From assembly GCF_000952155.1 (NCBI RefSeq), contig NZ_JYON01000002.1, positions 62,001-126,000 of the forward strand: DNA of 64,000 nt. Direction: 5' to 3'. This document shows positions 34,122 to 43,398 of this stretch, piece by piece. Made by a program: the position numbers and the translations under genes. The stretch comes from Aliterella atlantica CENA595. Its GTDB lineage: Bacteria; Cyanobacteriota; Cyanobacteriia; Cyanobacteriales; Chroococcidiopsidaceae. Position 1 is the first letter of the stretch. The number at the start of each line of letters is the position of its first letter. Below the pieces are notes generated by a model that saw nothing but the letters and a program-made list of their open reading frames with translations, searched no databases and was not told the DNA's origin.

Positions 34122-35159
34122 CTATGATTTTTCACCTAGTTTCTTTTGCAATTGTTTGAGAGTTTGATACATTTCTGGCAGGCGATTGTAGATAGCTGCA
34201 GCTTTGACAAATAGCTTGTGGGAAACGGCTGGAACTCCAGCAACGATCGCTCCTGGTTCTATGTCGCTATGTACTCCAGCTTTAGCAGAAGCGATCGCCC
34301 CATTGCCAATTTTGACTTGATTTACTACCCCTACTTGTCCTGCTAAGATAACGCGATCGCCTACTTGTACTCCACCAGCTAAACCTACTTGTCCAGCTAG
34401 GGCGCAGTTTTCCCCGATCTGACAACCGTGACCAATTTGCACTAGGTTATCAATAATAGTGTTTTTCTTAACTCGCGTTTCCCCTACTGCTGGGCGATCT
34501 ATGTTGCTATTGCAGCCTACTTCTACGCTGTCTTCTAACACAGTAATGCCAGACTGTTCCATTTTGTACCAGCCCGTAGCTGTGGGTACAAAGCCAAAAC
34601 CTTCAGCGCCGATAACTGCGCCGCTATGAATTACGCAGTCTGCACCAATTTGAGTGCGTTCGTGGATCGTGCAGTTGGCGTGTAGAGTAGTGCGATCGCC
34701 TATTTGTACGTCTGGATAAATTACTACGTTAGGGTGGATACAGGCGCGATTGCCTATTTGTACTCTAGCTTCAATGACTACATGAGCGCCAATATAAACG
34801 TCTTTGCCTATTTGGGCTGAAGGATGAATGACCGCGCTAGGAGCAATTGCGGGCGCGGGGCGATATGGTTGGTAAAATAGAGCGATCGCTTTGGCAAATA
34901 ATAAGCGCGGTTCTGGGGTAGCGATCCATGCTATTCCTCGCGATTGGGCTTGGGCTTGCAAAGCTTCATCTGCAGGCAAAATTAAGGCACTGGCTTTGGT
35001 TGTGCTTATTTGGGAGACAAATTTGGCTCCTTCTATGTAGCTGAGGGTATTGGGTGTTGCTTCGTCTACGGCTGCTACTCCGGTAATTTCTAGATCGATT
35101 TGCTGGCTGTTGGATGTACTGCTGTCGCTGAGATGGCGGATAAGTTCGCTGAATTTCAT
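34122..35159 (-). CDS. lpxD: UDP-3-O-acylglucosamine N-acyltransferase LpxD
   Basis: 345 aa acyltransferase of lipid A synthesis. The N-terminal uridine-binding domain MKFSELIRHLSDSSTSN is followed by a long left-handed beta helix of hexapeptide repeats (IGKDVYIGAHVVIEARVQIG), with the catalytic His in CVIHSGAVIGAEGFGF. Start at ATG 35159; the ATG at 35195 adds 12 residues that do not fit the family. Together with lptA/lptB/lptF elsewhere in the window it shows outer-membrane LPS biogenesis. Confidence 0.94.
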   Translation of the reverse strand: MKFSELIRHLSDSSTSNSQQIDLEITGVAAVDEATPNTLSYIEGAKFVSQISTTKASALILPADEALQAQAQSRGIAWIATPEPRLLFAKAIALFYQPYRPAPAIAPSAVIHPSAQIGKDVYIGAHVVIEARVQIGNRACIHPNVVIYPDVQIGDRTTLHANCTIHERTQIGADCVIHSGAVIGAEGFGFVPTATGWYKMEQSGITVLEDSVEVGCNSNIDRPAVGETRVKKNTIIDNLVQIGHGCQIGENCALAGQVGLAGGVQVGDRVILAGQVGVVNQVKIGNGAIASAKAGVHSDIEPGAIVAGVPAVSHKLFVKAAAIYNRLPEMYQTLKQLQKKLGEKS

Positions 35160-35267
35160 CGTTGTGCGTTCAAGTTTTACATAATTGAACCGCAAAGACG
35201 CGAAGAACGCAAAGATGAAGAGGATTGAAGTATAGCTGATAATAAAGGTGTTGCGCTTTAGTTACCC

Positions 35268-35951
35268 ATGAGCCAAACTTCTCTTAATTTAGTTGCAGTC
35301 TCTATTTTTCTGGTCACGCTTTCGAGTTTAGCTGGACCTTTGTTTAACTTGTCTCCTACTGTCCCGGCGATCGCTACTTTCTCTTTATTGGGGCTAGCAA
35401 CTTTGGATAGTTTTGGCTTACAAGGTAAGGGCGGGGCTTTGGTAGTAGATACGCTAGCGAGAATTTCACCGCAATATCGCGATCGCATAGTCCACCACGA
35501 AGCCGGACATTTTTTGATGGCGCGGCTGCTAGATATTCCCGTTACTGGATATGCTCTTAGTGCTTGGGAAGCTCTGAAGCAAAAGCAGCCCGGACAAGGT
35601 GGCGTAAGTTTTGCTGATGATGAATTAGCATCCGAGCTACGACAAGGGGCATTGTCAGCCCAATTACTAGACCGTTATTGCACGATTTGGATGGCGGGTA
35701 TTGCTGCCGAGCGCTTGGTTTATGACAATGCTGAAGGTGGCGCGGACGATTTGAGTAAACTTTGCACTGTGCTTGCACCTTTAGGTTTTTCGCCTGCGGC
35801 TTTGGAGCAGAAACAGCGGTTTTGCGCTTTGCAAGCTCGAACTCTGTTGCGAGAAAATTGGACAGCTTACGAAGCTTTAGTTCAAGCGATGCAGCGGGGG
35901 GATTCAGTTGCCGAATGTTATGCAGTAATAGATGTAATTCGTAATTGTTGA
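35268..35951 (+). CDS. Membrane M41-like zinc peptidase without AAA domain
   Basis: 227 aa. Two hydrophobic stretches occupy residues 5-50, then HHEAGHFLMARLLDIPV supplies the HExxH zinc site seen in FtsH proteases. A later NAEGGADDLSKL provides the third (Asp) ligand region. No ATPase module is present, so it is a stand-alone peptidase-like protein of a kind common in cyanobacteria. Substrates unknown. Divergent from lpxD. Confidence 0.85.
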   Translation: MSQTSLNLVAVSIFLVTLSSLAGPLFNLSPTVPAIATFSLLGLATLDSFGLQGKGGALVVDTLARISPQYRDRIVHHEAGHFLMARLLDIPVTGYALSAWEALKQKQPGQGGVSFADDELASELRQGALSAQLLDRYCTIWMAGIAAERLVYDNAEGGADDLSKLCTVLAPLGFSPAALEQKQRFCALQARTLLRENWTAYEALVQAMQRGDSVAECYAVIDVIRNC

Positions 35952-36113
35952 GTTTGTTGGGTGTCACCACAATTAGACGATCGCACTTCACACGCTTGGA
36001 TGCCCAATTGCTACGATATTATTTGCCTCGTAGCGATCGCTACTGCTATTTTAAGTAAAGTAATGTAAATTAGTATAAATACTTATAAGAATTATTTAAG
36101 GATTTAACTTGCT

Positions 36114-37475
36114 ATGGCAAATGCCGTCGAAAATAAAGCGCATCATGTTGTAGTTATTGGTGGCGGCTTTGGCGGACTTTATGCAGCTAAAGCACTCAGT
36201 CGCAATAACAATGTTAATGTCACGCTGATTGATAAACGCAACTTCCATCTATTTCAGCCCTTACTTTATCAAGTCGCTACAGGTACGCTATCTCCTGCCG
36301 ATATTTCCTCACCTTTGCGATCGGTGCTAAATCACAGCCAGAATACTAAAGTGCTGATGGGTGAAGTAGTTGACGTTGATACTAAAGAGCAAAAAGTTAT
36401 CTTACAAAATGAAGCAATAACCTACGACAGCTTGATTGTAGCGACAGGTGTGAGCCATTTTTACTTTGGTAACGAACACTGGGAAAAAGTCGCGCCAGGC
36501 TTGAAAACTGTCGAAGATGCGCTAGAAATGCGCCGGAAGATATTTCTTGCCTTTGAAGCAGCAGAAAAAGAAACAGATCCAGAAAAACGCCGCGCTTGGC
36601 TAACATTTGTAGTTGTCGGCGGCGGACCAACTGGGGTAGAGTTAGCAGGAGCGATCGCCGAACTTGCCTACACTACTTTAAAAAAGGATTTCCGCAACAT
36701 CGATACATCCGAAGCGCAAATCTTACTCCTCGAAGGGATGGATCGGATATTGCCACCTTATGCGCCAGAATTATCGGCAAAAGCAGAAACATCGCTAACT
36801 AAGCTAGGTGTAACTGTACAAACAAAAACTCTAGTTACCAATATTGCTGATGATATTGTGACTATGCGCCAGGGAGACAGTGTAGAACAACTCCCAGCCA
36901 AAACAATTTTATGGGCAGCAGGTGTAAAAGCGTCGCCAATGGGAAAAATTCTCGCCGAACGTACGGGCGCCCAACTCGATCGCGCTGGTAGAGTTATAGT
37001 TGAATCAGATCTAAGCGTAGCCGGACATCCGAATATTTATGTAGTCGGCGACTTGGCTAATTTTTCGCACCAAACTGGCAAACCATTACCAGGCGTTGCA
37101 CCTGTAGCTATGCAAGCGGGAAACTATGTAGCAACGCTAATTCAACAAAAGCTCAAAGGTAATGGCAGCGTACCATTTCGTTACTTAGATCGCGGTAGCT
37201 TGGCTGTAATTGGCAGAAATGCAGCAGTTGTCGATTTAGGATTTGTCAAGTTTTCGGGAATACTAGCATGGCTGACATGGGTATTTGTCCACATCTACTT
37301 TTTGATTGAATATGACAACAAGCTAATTGTTATGTTGCAATGGGGTTGGAACTATTGGACACGCAACAGAGGAGCGCGGTTAATTACAGGCGAATCGCTG
37401 CTAACAGTTAATGGAGAGGAGCGAATCAGCGATCGCTTTGCCTCAGTGAATAACAAAACCACTGTCAATGTCTAG
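36114..37475 (+). CDS. Type II NAD(P)H dehydrogenase (NDH-2)
   Basis: 453 aa FAD enzyme that passes electrons from NAD(P)H to quinone without pumping protons. FAD site VVVIGGGFGGLYAAKAL, NAD(P) site FVVVGGGPTGVELAGAIAEL, second FAD motif IYVVGDLANF and a C-terminal membrane-associating stretch (GILAWLTWVFVHIYFLI). Length and motifs fit cyanobacterial Ndb proteins; which subtype cannot be said. Confidence 0.94.
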   Translation: MANAVENKAHHVVVIGGGFGGLYAAKALSRNNNVNVTLIDKRNFHLFQPLLYQVATGTLSPADISSPLRSVLNHSQNTKVLMGEVVDVDTKEQKVILQNEAITYDSLIVATGVSHFYFGNEHWEKVAPGLKTVEDALEMRRKIFLAFEAAEKETDPEKRRAWLTFVVVGGGPTGVELAGAIAELAYTTLKKDFRNIDTSEAQILLLEGMDRILPPYAPELSAKAETSLTKLGVTVQTKTLVTNIADDIVTMRQGDSVEQLPAKTILWAAGVKASPMGKILAERTGAQLDRAGRVIVESDLSVAGHPNIYVVGDLANFSHQTGKPLPGVAPVAMQAGNYVATLIQQKLKGNGSVPFRYLDRGSLAVIGRNAAVVDLGFVKFSGILAWLTWVFVHIYFLIEYDNKLIVMLQWGWNYWTRNRGARLITGESLLTVNGEERISDRFASVNNKTTVNV

Positions 37476-39950
37476 TTACCATTGAGGGTTTGCTAAAACT
37501 AACTCTTTAACACTTTCGCTATCCAACGGGCAAGAAAAGAAAAATCCTTGCCCGTATTTGCATTTTAAGGCTCTAAGTTTTGCTAATTGCTCGGAAGTTT
37601 CTATGCCTTCTGCTGTAACATCCAAGTTTAGCTTTTGCGCTAGGGCGATAATTGCCTCAACTATTTCTGAATTTCCTGGATCGTTGCTCATGTTGTTGAC
37701 AAAAGAGCGATCGATTTTTAATTCATCAATCGGAAAATGGTGCAACCTAGCTAAAGATGAATACCCAGTACCAAAGTCATCAATAGATAAATCAATACCT
37801 AAATCTTTCAACTGGTAGAGCATTGCAGTTGCCGCCTCAGCACTTGCCATAATTAGACTTTCGGTAATTTCTAACTTCAACATAGATGCATCTAAATTTG
37901 TATCTTGCAAAACTTGGGCAATTTCTTGGCTGAGATTGGATTGCTGAAAATGTTGGCTAGCAAGATTGACATTGATTGTTAAGGATAGATCGGGAAACTG
38001 AGATCGCCATTGGCTTGCTTCTAGGCAAGCTGTGCGAATTACCCACTGACAAAGAGGAACCAGCAATCCTGTTTCTATAGCTGCCAGTAAAAAATTATCT
38101 GGTAACAATAATCCTTTTTGGGGATGCTGCCAGCGGATTAGTGCTTCAAAACCCGCTATTTTGCCACTTTCTAAGGCAATTATCGGTTGATATTGCAAGC
38201 AAAATTCCTGACGTTCAATAGCAAGACGCAGATCGGTTTCTAACTGCAAAAGCGTAACTGCTTGAGCGTGCATATCTGAGTTAAATATCTCATAGCGCGC
38301 TGCTCCTTGGCTTTTAGCTCGGTACATGGCAATATCAGCATCTCTCAAAACTTCTTCAGCACAGTCATAGCCTGTTGTACTCAAAGTAATGCCAATACTT
38401 GCTGAAGTATATATTTCATTTGCATCTAGGGCAAAAGGTAAGCTCAATTCCTCATGAATCCGCTCGGCAACCCGCACAGCATCATTGCTATCTTCAATAT
38501 CTGGCAATAAAATTGTAAATTCGTCACCACCGAGACGAGCAACTGTATCTGATTGACGCAGGCACAACTTGAGGCGATTGGCTAATTCAACTAGCAAGCG
38601 ATCGCCTGTCAAATGCCCTAAACTATCGTTGATGACTTTAAAACGATCTAAATCGAGAAAAAGCACAGCAAATAAGTGATCCTTGTGTCTTTTCGTATGT
38701 CCGATCGCTTGCTCTAAGCGATCCATAAATAGGATGCGATTGGGTAAGCCTGTGAGCGCGTCGTGAAATGCATTTTGACGCAACTGTTCTTCTACCTGCT
38801 TGCGTTCGGTAATATCTCGGCAAATCATCCGCAATTCCAGAGGTTCGCCGTCATCGTTGGAAATTAGTTGGCTGCGCTGGCGTTCCCAAATAACCGAGCC
38901 GTCTTTGCGAATTTTGCGGACTTCAGTTTCCACCAGTGCTAATTTTTCGCTAAAAATGCTAGTAAATAATTGTTGAAAATGTTCGCGATCGCTTTCGTAG
39001 ACAAGGCAAGAAAAGTCCCGATCCATCAACTCTTCTTTGCGATATCCTAAAGCTTCCGCACCATACTGATTTATAGAGACGATTTTGCCATCAGCAGCAA
39101 TTGTTAAATAGGCATCAGGAGCAAAGTCGTACAAGTTTTGATATAGTTCTTCGCTTTCCTGCAAAGCTTCAGCTTTAGCAATTTCAGCACTTAGCCGTTG
39201 CCCAAAAAAGGAAGCTAAAGAAGCTAGCGCCAAAATAATTAAAGCCGCAATACTAATAGCGATCGCCAGTACATAATCACCGTCTCCAGTTGGCTGCGCT
39301 TTTAGTAACCTAGCGTTGGGGTAAAATTTGACCGCCTTCATGGCTGTATAATGCAGCGAGTCAATTGCTAACCCCGATAAAATTGCACTGCCAATATTAC
39401 GGATATTTGCTGCAACTCTCTCGGCTGTAGGATGGAAGGCAAGCCATAAAGCACCAAAGCAAAATACGACTGTAGATAAATTAGCAAAGGCGACAATTTT
39501 TAAGTCATATACTGGTACTGCCGCAAGTTCCATCCCCATCATTGCCGTAAAGTGCATACCGACAATTCCTAGCGCGACAAAACTACCTCCTGCTAAGAAT
39601 TGCAGCCAATTTAGGGGTTGTTTGGTGACAAATGATAGTCCAATACCACAACAAGCGATCGCCACTAACATTGACAGAAAGACGATGTAAAAGTTGTAGT
39701 TGACAGGTATTTGTAGCTCGTAGGCTAACATAGCGATGAAATGCATCAGCCACACGCTAATACCCAAAGCGATCGCTGCTCCTGTCAGCCACAGCTTACT
39801 TGCACGTCCAACTGCTAAAGGTACTTGTTTTGCTAAATCTAAAGCTGTGTAGCTGCTGACAATAGCAATTACTAGGGAAAGGATAACTAAGCGCCAGTCG
39901 TAAGTAGCTGTTAGAGCTTGGCTTACCTGAAGGATTTCCTTGCTCGGCAT
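37476..39950 (-). CDS. MHYT-PAS-GGDEF-EAL cyclic-di-GMP protein
   Basis: 824 aa. Seven hydrophobic helices (about 15-250) contain the three MHYT motifs WLMHFIAML, GMHFTAMM and LHYTAMK, proposed to bind copper and sense a diatomic gas or redox state. A PAS domain (about 270-385) and PAC segment follow. The GGDEF motif (RLGGDEFTILLPD) and the EAL motif (GFEALIRWQHP) are both intact, so synthesis and breakdown of cyclic-di-GMP are both possible. Its stop codon abuts the convergent NDH-2 stop. Confidence 0.95.
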   Translation of the reverse strand: MPSKEILQVSQALTATYDWRLVILSLVIAIVSSYTALDLAKQVPLAVGRASKLWLTGAAIALGISVWLMHFIAMLAYELQIPVNYNFYIVFLSMLVAIACCGIGLSFVTKQPLNWLQFLAGGSFVALGIVGMHFTAMMGMELAAVPVYDLKIVAFANLSTVVFCFGALWLAFHPTAERVAANIRNIGSAILSGLAIDSLHYTAMKAVKFYPNARLLKAQPTGDGDYVLAIAISIAALIILALASLASFFGQRLSAEIAKAEALQESEELYQNLYDFAPDAYLTIAADGKIVSINQYGAEALGYRKEELMDRDFSCLVYESDREHFQQLFTSIFSEKLALVETEVRKIRKDGSVIWERQRSQLISNDDGEPLELRMICRDITERKQVEEQLRQNAFHDALTGLPNRILFMDRLEQAIGHTKRHKDHLFAVLFLDLDRFKVINDSLGHLTGDRLLVELANRLKLCLRQSDTVARLGGDEFTILLPDIEDSNDAVRVAERIHEELSLPFALDANEIYTSASIGITLSTTGYDCAEEVLRDADIAMYRAKSQGAARYEIFNSDMHAQAVTLLQLETDLRLAIERQEFCLQYQPIIALESGKIAGFEALIRWQHPQKGLLLPDNFLLAAIETGLLVPLCQWVIRTACLEASQWRSQFPDLSLTINVNLASQHFQQSNLSQEIAQVLQDTNLDASMLKLEITESLIMASAEAATAMLYQLKDLGIDLSIDDFGTGYSSLARLHHFPIDELKIDRSFVNNMSNDPGNSEIVEAIIALAQKLNLDVTAEGIETSEQLAKLRALKCKYGQGFFFSCPLDSESVKELVLANPQW

Positions 39951-40161
39951 ACTTACTGCTCCAACATATAATACGTATAGGAACCACTTATCATTAGCTT
40001 TTTTAAGTTAAAAAGTTTCAATGTTATAAGATTTACCACTAAAATCTTTGTTTAGAATGACAGCTTAGATTTACTGATTCGACATTACAAAGGTAGACTT
40101 TTGGTTGCTAGAAGAGATAATTCTAGCTAATGATGATTAAAAGGATTTTAAAAAGTCAAAA

Positions 40162-41784
40162 TTAATTAGAGCCGACAAGCCTAAGTTCAGACACTACAGG
40201 GAGTAAATAATGTGTCAAAGTAAAAGCATCTACTCCCATGACGCTGCGATCGCTTTCGGCTTTAATTCCGGCTTGAGAATGCCACCAAGCAGCGACAGAG
40301 GCGATCGCATCTATAGTTATTTGCCGATCGGATTGCTTAAATATCTCAAAAGTAGAATCAATCGCAATATTTTCTGCTGCTTGAGCTTGAGCAATTAATC
40401 CACCCATTAACCCCGTTAGCACATCGCCACTACCACCACGAGCTAATGCTGGGGTACTTTCAGGGTTAATCCATACCATCCCTGTAGGATGAGCGATCGC
40501 CGTTCTTGCCCCTTTTAATAACACTACAGCATTGCTGATTGAAGCTGCTGCCTTAACTGCACCGATGCGATCGCCTACTGGATCGCCAGCATCGGGAAAC
40601 AAGCGTTTAAATTCCCCAGCATGAGGAGTCAAAATTGTTTTTGCCGAGCGCTGAGTTAATGTGGGGATAGTTCCCAGCTTTGCCAAGATATTCAAACCAT
40701 CGGCATCTAGAATTAGAGTGCGATCGCACTTTAATACTTGTTCAACTGTGGGTGTTGCTTCTATTGTTAAACCAGGACCTACAGCGATCGCATCAAAGTC
40801 ATTAAGATCGGTGTTTTCTGGTAATTGTAAGCTAGAGATCGCCCCTGCGGCTGTTTCAGGACAACCAACAATTAAAGCATCAGGCAGTTGCGCGACAAGT
40901 AAGGGTTTGAGCGATTCGGGTACGGCAATTGACAGCATCCCTACACCACTTGCTCTTGCTCCTAGTCCAGTTAAAATTGCGCCGCCAGCATAGCGAAAGG
41001 AACCACAAATTAATAATAGATGCCCTTGTTTGTATTTATGCGTAACAGGAGGACGACGCAGGGGTAAAGTTGCGATCGCAAGTTCCTTTGTGACTCTACC
41101 TATACTCGGTGCGTCGCCTAATACTGCTTGAATATCTGCTAAGGGAATATCAAAATCAATTAATTCTGCGTTGCCGATATATTCTAAAGCGCGATCTTGA
41201 AGTAAACCAAGTTTCCACAATCCCAAGCACCAAGTATAATTTGCCCGAATAGCCGTTCCTAATGCTTCGCCTGTATCTGTATGCAAGCCTGAAGGTAAGT
41301 CGATGCTGATAATTGGCAGGGAAGATTGATTAATTTGGTCAATAGCGGTAGCTACTGAGCCTGTAAGATGTCGTTCTAAGCCCAATCCAAATAAGCCATC
41401 AATTAAGATGTCACAGTGGGCTAATAGCTCCTCTACTGAGTCATAACGCCTAATGCCGATACTTTCTGCGTATTGGAGGTGACTTGTAGTTAGTTCTTTA
41501 AATTTAGAGAAAGGCGCACAAATAGCTACCTGGTAGCCTTGAAAATGCAATTCACGGGCGACAACTAGCGCGTCGCCGCCGTTGTGTCCAGGTCCGACGA
41601 GAATGCCCGCGCAACCCCGTAGAGACGTTGCATGCAACGTCTCTACGATGCGGTGGGCGATTAATCTGCCGACTTTTTCCATTAATGCAGCGACGGGCAT
41701 TCCGGCGGCAAATATCCGCCCTTCGATGTCGCGCATCTGTTGGGCGCTGACAACAACCTGCTCGATTTTCTTTTGCCTGTCCAT
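40162..41784 (-). CDS. nnr: Bifunctional NAD(P)H-hydrate repair enzyme
   Basis: 540 aa fusion. The N-terminal half is the NAD(P)HX epimerase (YjeF_N: ILVGPGHNGGDALVVARELHFQGYQV, LFGLGLERHLTG). The C-terminal half is the ADP-dependent dehydratase, with KQGHLLLICGS, TPHAGEFKRLFP and ARGGSGDVLTGLMGG. It restores damaged nicotinamide cofactors. A 30-bp perfect palindrome (41618-41647) lies in frame within the epimerase part, encoding VETLHATSLR just before ILVGPG. Confidence 0.95.
   Translation of the reverse strand: MDRQKKIEQVVVSAQQMRDIEGRIFAAGMPVAALMEKVGRLIAHRIVETLHATSLRGCAGILVGPGHNGGDALVVARELHFQGYQVAICAPFSKFKELTTSHLQYAESIGIRRYDSVEELLAHCDILIDGLFGLGLERHLTGSVATAIDQINQSSLPIISIDLPSGLHTDTGEALGTAIRANYTWCLGLWKLGLLQDRALEYIGNAELIDFDIPLADIQAVLGDAPSIGRVTKELAIATLPLRRPPVTHKYKQGHLLLICGSFRYAGGAILTGLGARASGVGMLSIAVPESLKPLLVAQLPDALIVGCPETAAGAISSLQLPENTDLNDFDAIAVGPGLTIEATPTVEQVLKCDRTLILDADGLNILAKLGTIPTLTQRSAKTILTPHAGEFKRLFPDAGDPVGDRIGAVKAAASISNAVVLLKGARTAIAHPTGMVWINPESTPALARGGSGDVLTGLMGGLIAQAQAAENIAIDSTFEIFKQSDRQITIDAIASVAAWWHSQAGIKAESDRSVMGVDAFTLTHYLLPVVSELRLVGSN
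41618..41647. repeat. 30-bp palindromic repeat inside nnr
   Basis: A perfect palindrome: CGTAGAGACGTTGCA followed by its exact complement. Its length is ten codons, so the reading frame is kept. The same edge sequence occurs in the spacer palindrome at 8482-8502. Confidence 0.8.
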
Positions 41785-41853
41785 AGCGATCGCTATTTGT
41801 AACTAATATATTTGACACTCCGTTAGCTGAAGCACAACGGATTCTAGTGGTTG

Positions 41854-41884
41854 TCTAAGCGGGGGATGAATCCGCCCGATTAGA
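41854..41884 (-). ncRNA. Right-end hairpin / possible omega RNA 3' end of the TnpB element
   Basis: TCTAA and TTAGA close a structure containing GGCGGAT and ATCCCCC, overlapping the tnpB stop codon. In IS200/IS605 elements the guide (omega) RNA overlaps the 3' end of tnpB and runs out through the right end. The exact element boundary and guide are not determined here. Confidence 0.45.
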
Positions 41885-43033
41885 CGCTTCACTAGATTGC
41901 GGACTGTCATTGACCGCACCCTCTGAATCAGCCATAACCATTGCAGCTACAGCGCTCTGAAGACTCAGATGGCAAGAAAAACCGCACCATTGACCAATAT
42001 TTTGTGAGGCATTCCAATCAGCATTGCAGCGATACCCATCAAAACCTTTGAACCAGTCCCCGTTACGCTTGCCAATCACACCATTTCGGTGATCTGACTT
42101 GCTCGTGTATGGGGCTGGAACTGATTGCACAGGCACACCTGCACGAATAGCTTTGTATCGAGTAAACTTCTCTAGCTGATAGAACGCCCAGTTATCACGG
42201 TTATTTGCAGCATCCGACTTGGTTTTCTTGCGTTGTTTCGAGGTTTGTCGAATTGCGCTCAACTCCTCAAACTGCAATCCCATCTCAAAGTCCTGTGCAA
42301 ACTGCACTAACTCTTTTGAGATGACGTGATTGATATGCGTCATGATTCGTCGTTCTCGTTGCTCTAGTCGCTTGACTTCTTTCAGTTGCTTGGCTTGTTG
42401 AAGTTTCTTGCGGGTACGTTGAAACCGTCGTCTCAACCCTTTCACCCGCCCACCTTTCCAAAACTTGCCAAACCCTTTCGGCAGTGCAGCAACCGCAATA
42501 TTGTTTTGCCCCCTATCCACTCCGATCCAGCTTTCAACTGGCATTGTATCGGGAACATCCATCGATACAGAGACCAGTGCATACCAAATTCCTTTCTTCG
42601 ACTTGCATATCTTGAGTGAACCTAACTTGGCTTTGCGGGCAATCAGCTTGTCTAATGTTTCAGAATACGAAGCCGAATGAACTTCTAGGGGAATTCTTCC
42701 TTTCCTGCCTCGATAGAGACTGAAACAAAGCGTGTACAAATCACCCGCTTTCAACACTTCGTAACCCTGATTATTCACTTCTAGCCACATTCGCTTGAAA
42801 TGCTTCACCTTAGTCTTAGCGTTGGTGTTTCGGATGGTTTGATTGATCCACATCGAGCCAATCTCAATATGCTTGAAAGCAGCACTTGTTAACTTTTTGC
42901 GCTCTTTCTTGTCGAACTCCAACAGGTTGTTAGCAATTTGAGTGTTGACAGCAGTGAGCCGCTCAAACTCAAGTGCTTTGACTTTGTTGAGTCGATAGAA
43001 AGGAAGCTTAAGTGTCAAGGTTAGTTCTGCCAT
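41855..43033 (-). CDS. tnpB: TnpB-like RNA-guided nuclease (IS200/IS605 family), zinc finger degenerate
   Basis: 392 aa. RuvC residues are kept: Asp in WIGVDRGQNNIAVA, Glu in LQFEELSAIR and Asp in RCNADWNASQNIG. The four zinc-finger cysteines expected between RuvC II and III are mostly missing: the first pair reads TSKSDHRNG and only one Cys remains before the last Asp. No tnpA transposase adjoins, so it is a solo tnpB. ATG at 43033 (MAELTLTLKLPFYR) chosen; the upstream extension to 43102 lies in element-end sequence. Confidence 0.88.
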   Translation of the reverse strand: MAELTLTLKLPFYRLNKVKALEFERLTAVNTQIANNLLEFDKKERKKLTSAAFKHIEIGSMWINQTIRNTNAKTKVKHFKRMWLEVNNQGYEVLKAGDLYTLCFSLYRGRKGRIPLEVHSASYSETLDKLIARKAKLGSLKICKSKKGIWYALVSVSMDVPDTMPVESWIGVDRGQNNIAVAALPKGFGKFWKGGRVKGLRRRFQRTRKKLQQAKQLKEVKRLEQRERRIMTHINHVISKELVQFAQDFEMGLQFEELSAIRQTSKQRKKTKSDAANNRDNWAFYQLEKFTRYKAIRAGVPVQSVPAPYTSKSDHRNGVIGKRNGDWFKGFDGYRCNADWNASQNIGQWCGFSCHLSLQSAVAAMVMADSEGAVNDSPQSSEASNRADSSPA

Positions 43034-43103
43034 GCGATTATTATAGCTGCTATCCTGCAATAGTCTGTAGGATAGCTTAATTAATTCACAACCCAGACAC
43101 ATA

Positions 43104-43154
43104 GCAGGCTCAAGCCTGCCCTGGCGCTTTCACCCCTCGATTAGAAATCGAAGG
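43104..43154. mobile_element. Left-end hairpins of the TnpB element
   Basis: GCAGGCT-CA-AGCCTGC (43104-43119, perfect) and CCTCGAT-TAGAA-ATCGAAGG (43135-43154, one bulge) lie just upstream of tnpB. Subterminal hairpins like these mark ends of IS200/IS605 elements. I estimate the element at roughly 41850-43170; its exact ends cannot be fixed without an empty site. Confidence 0.55.
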
Positions 43155-43398
43155 CTCTCAGCATCATTCAGGTAGACAAAATTACACTTAGCTGCATTCG
43201 TAATTACTGAAGTTTTTATTCTTCATAATATTTATTAAAAATAACAGATCGTCATACTTAGATAGCAAAGTTGATAAGATGTTTTATTATGAAATCCCTG
43301 GTTTATTACTCTGGTGGCTGGATTAGTTTGCAAGTAGAAGCAGTGCTATACCAACTACTGAGCAAAAAGTAAACTAACTTAAAAAACACAACAGAGCC

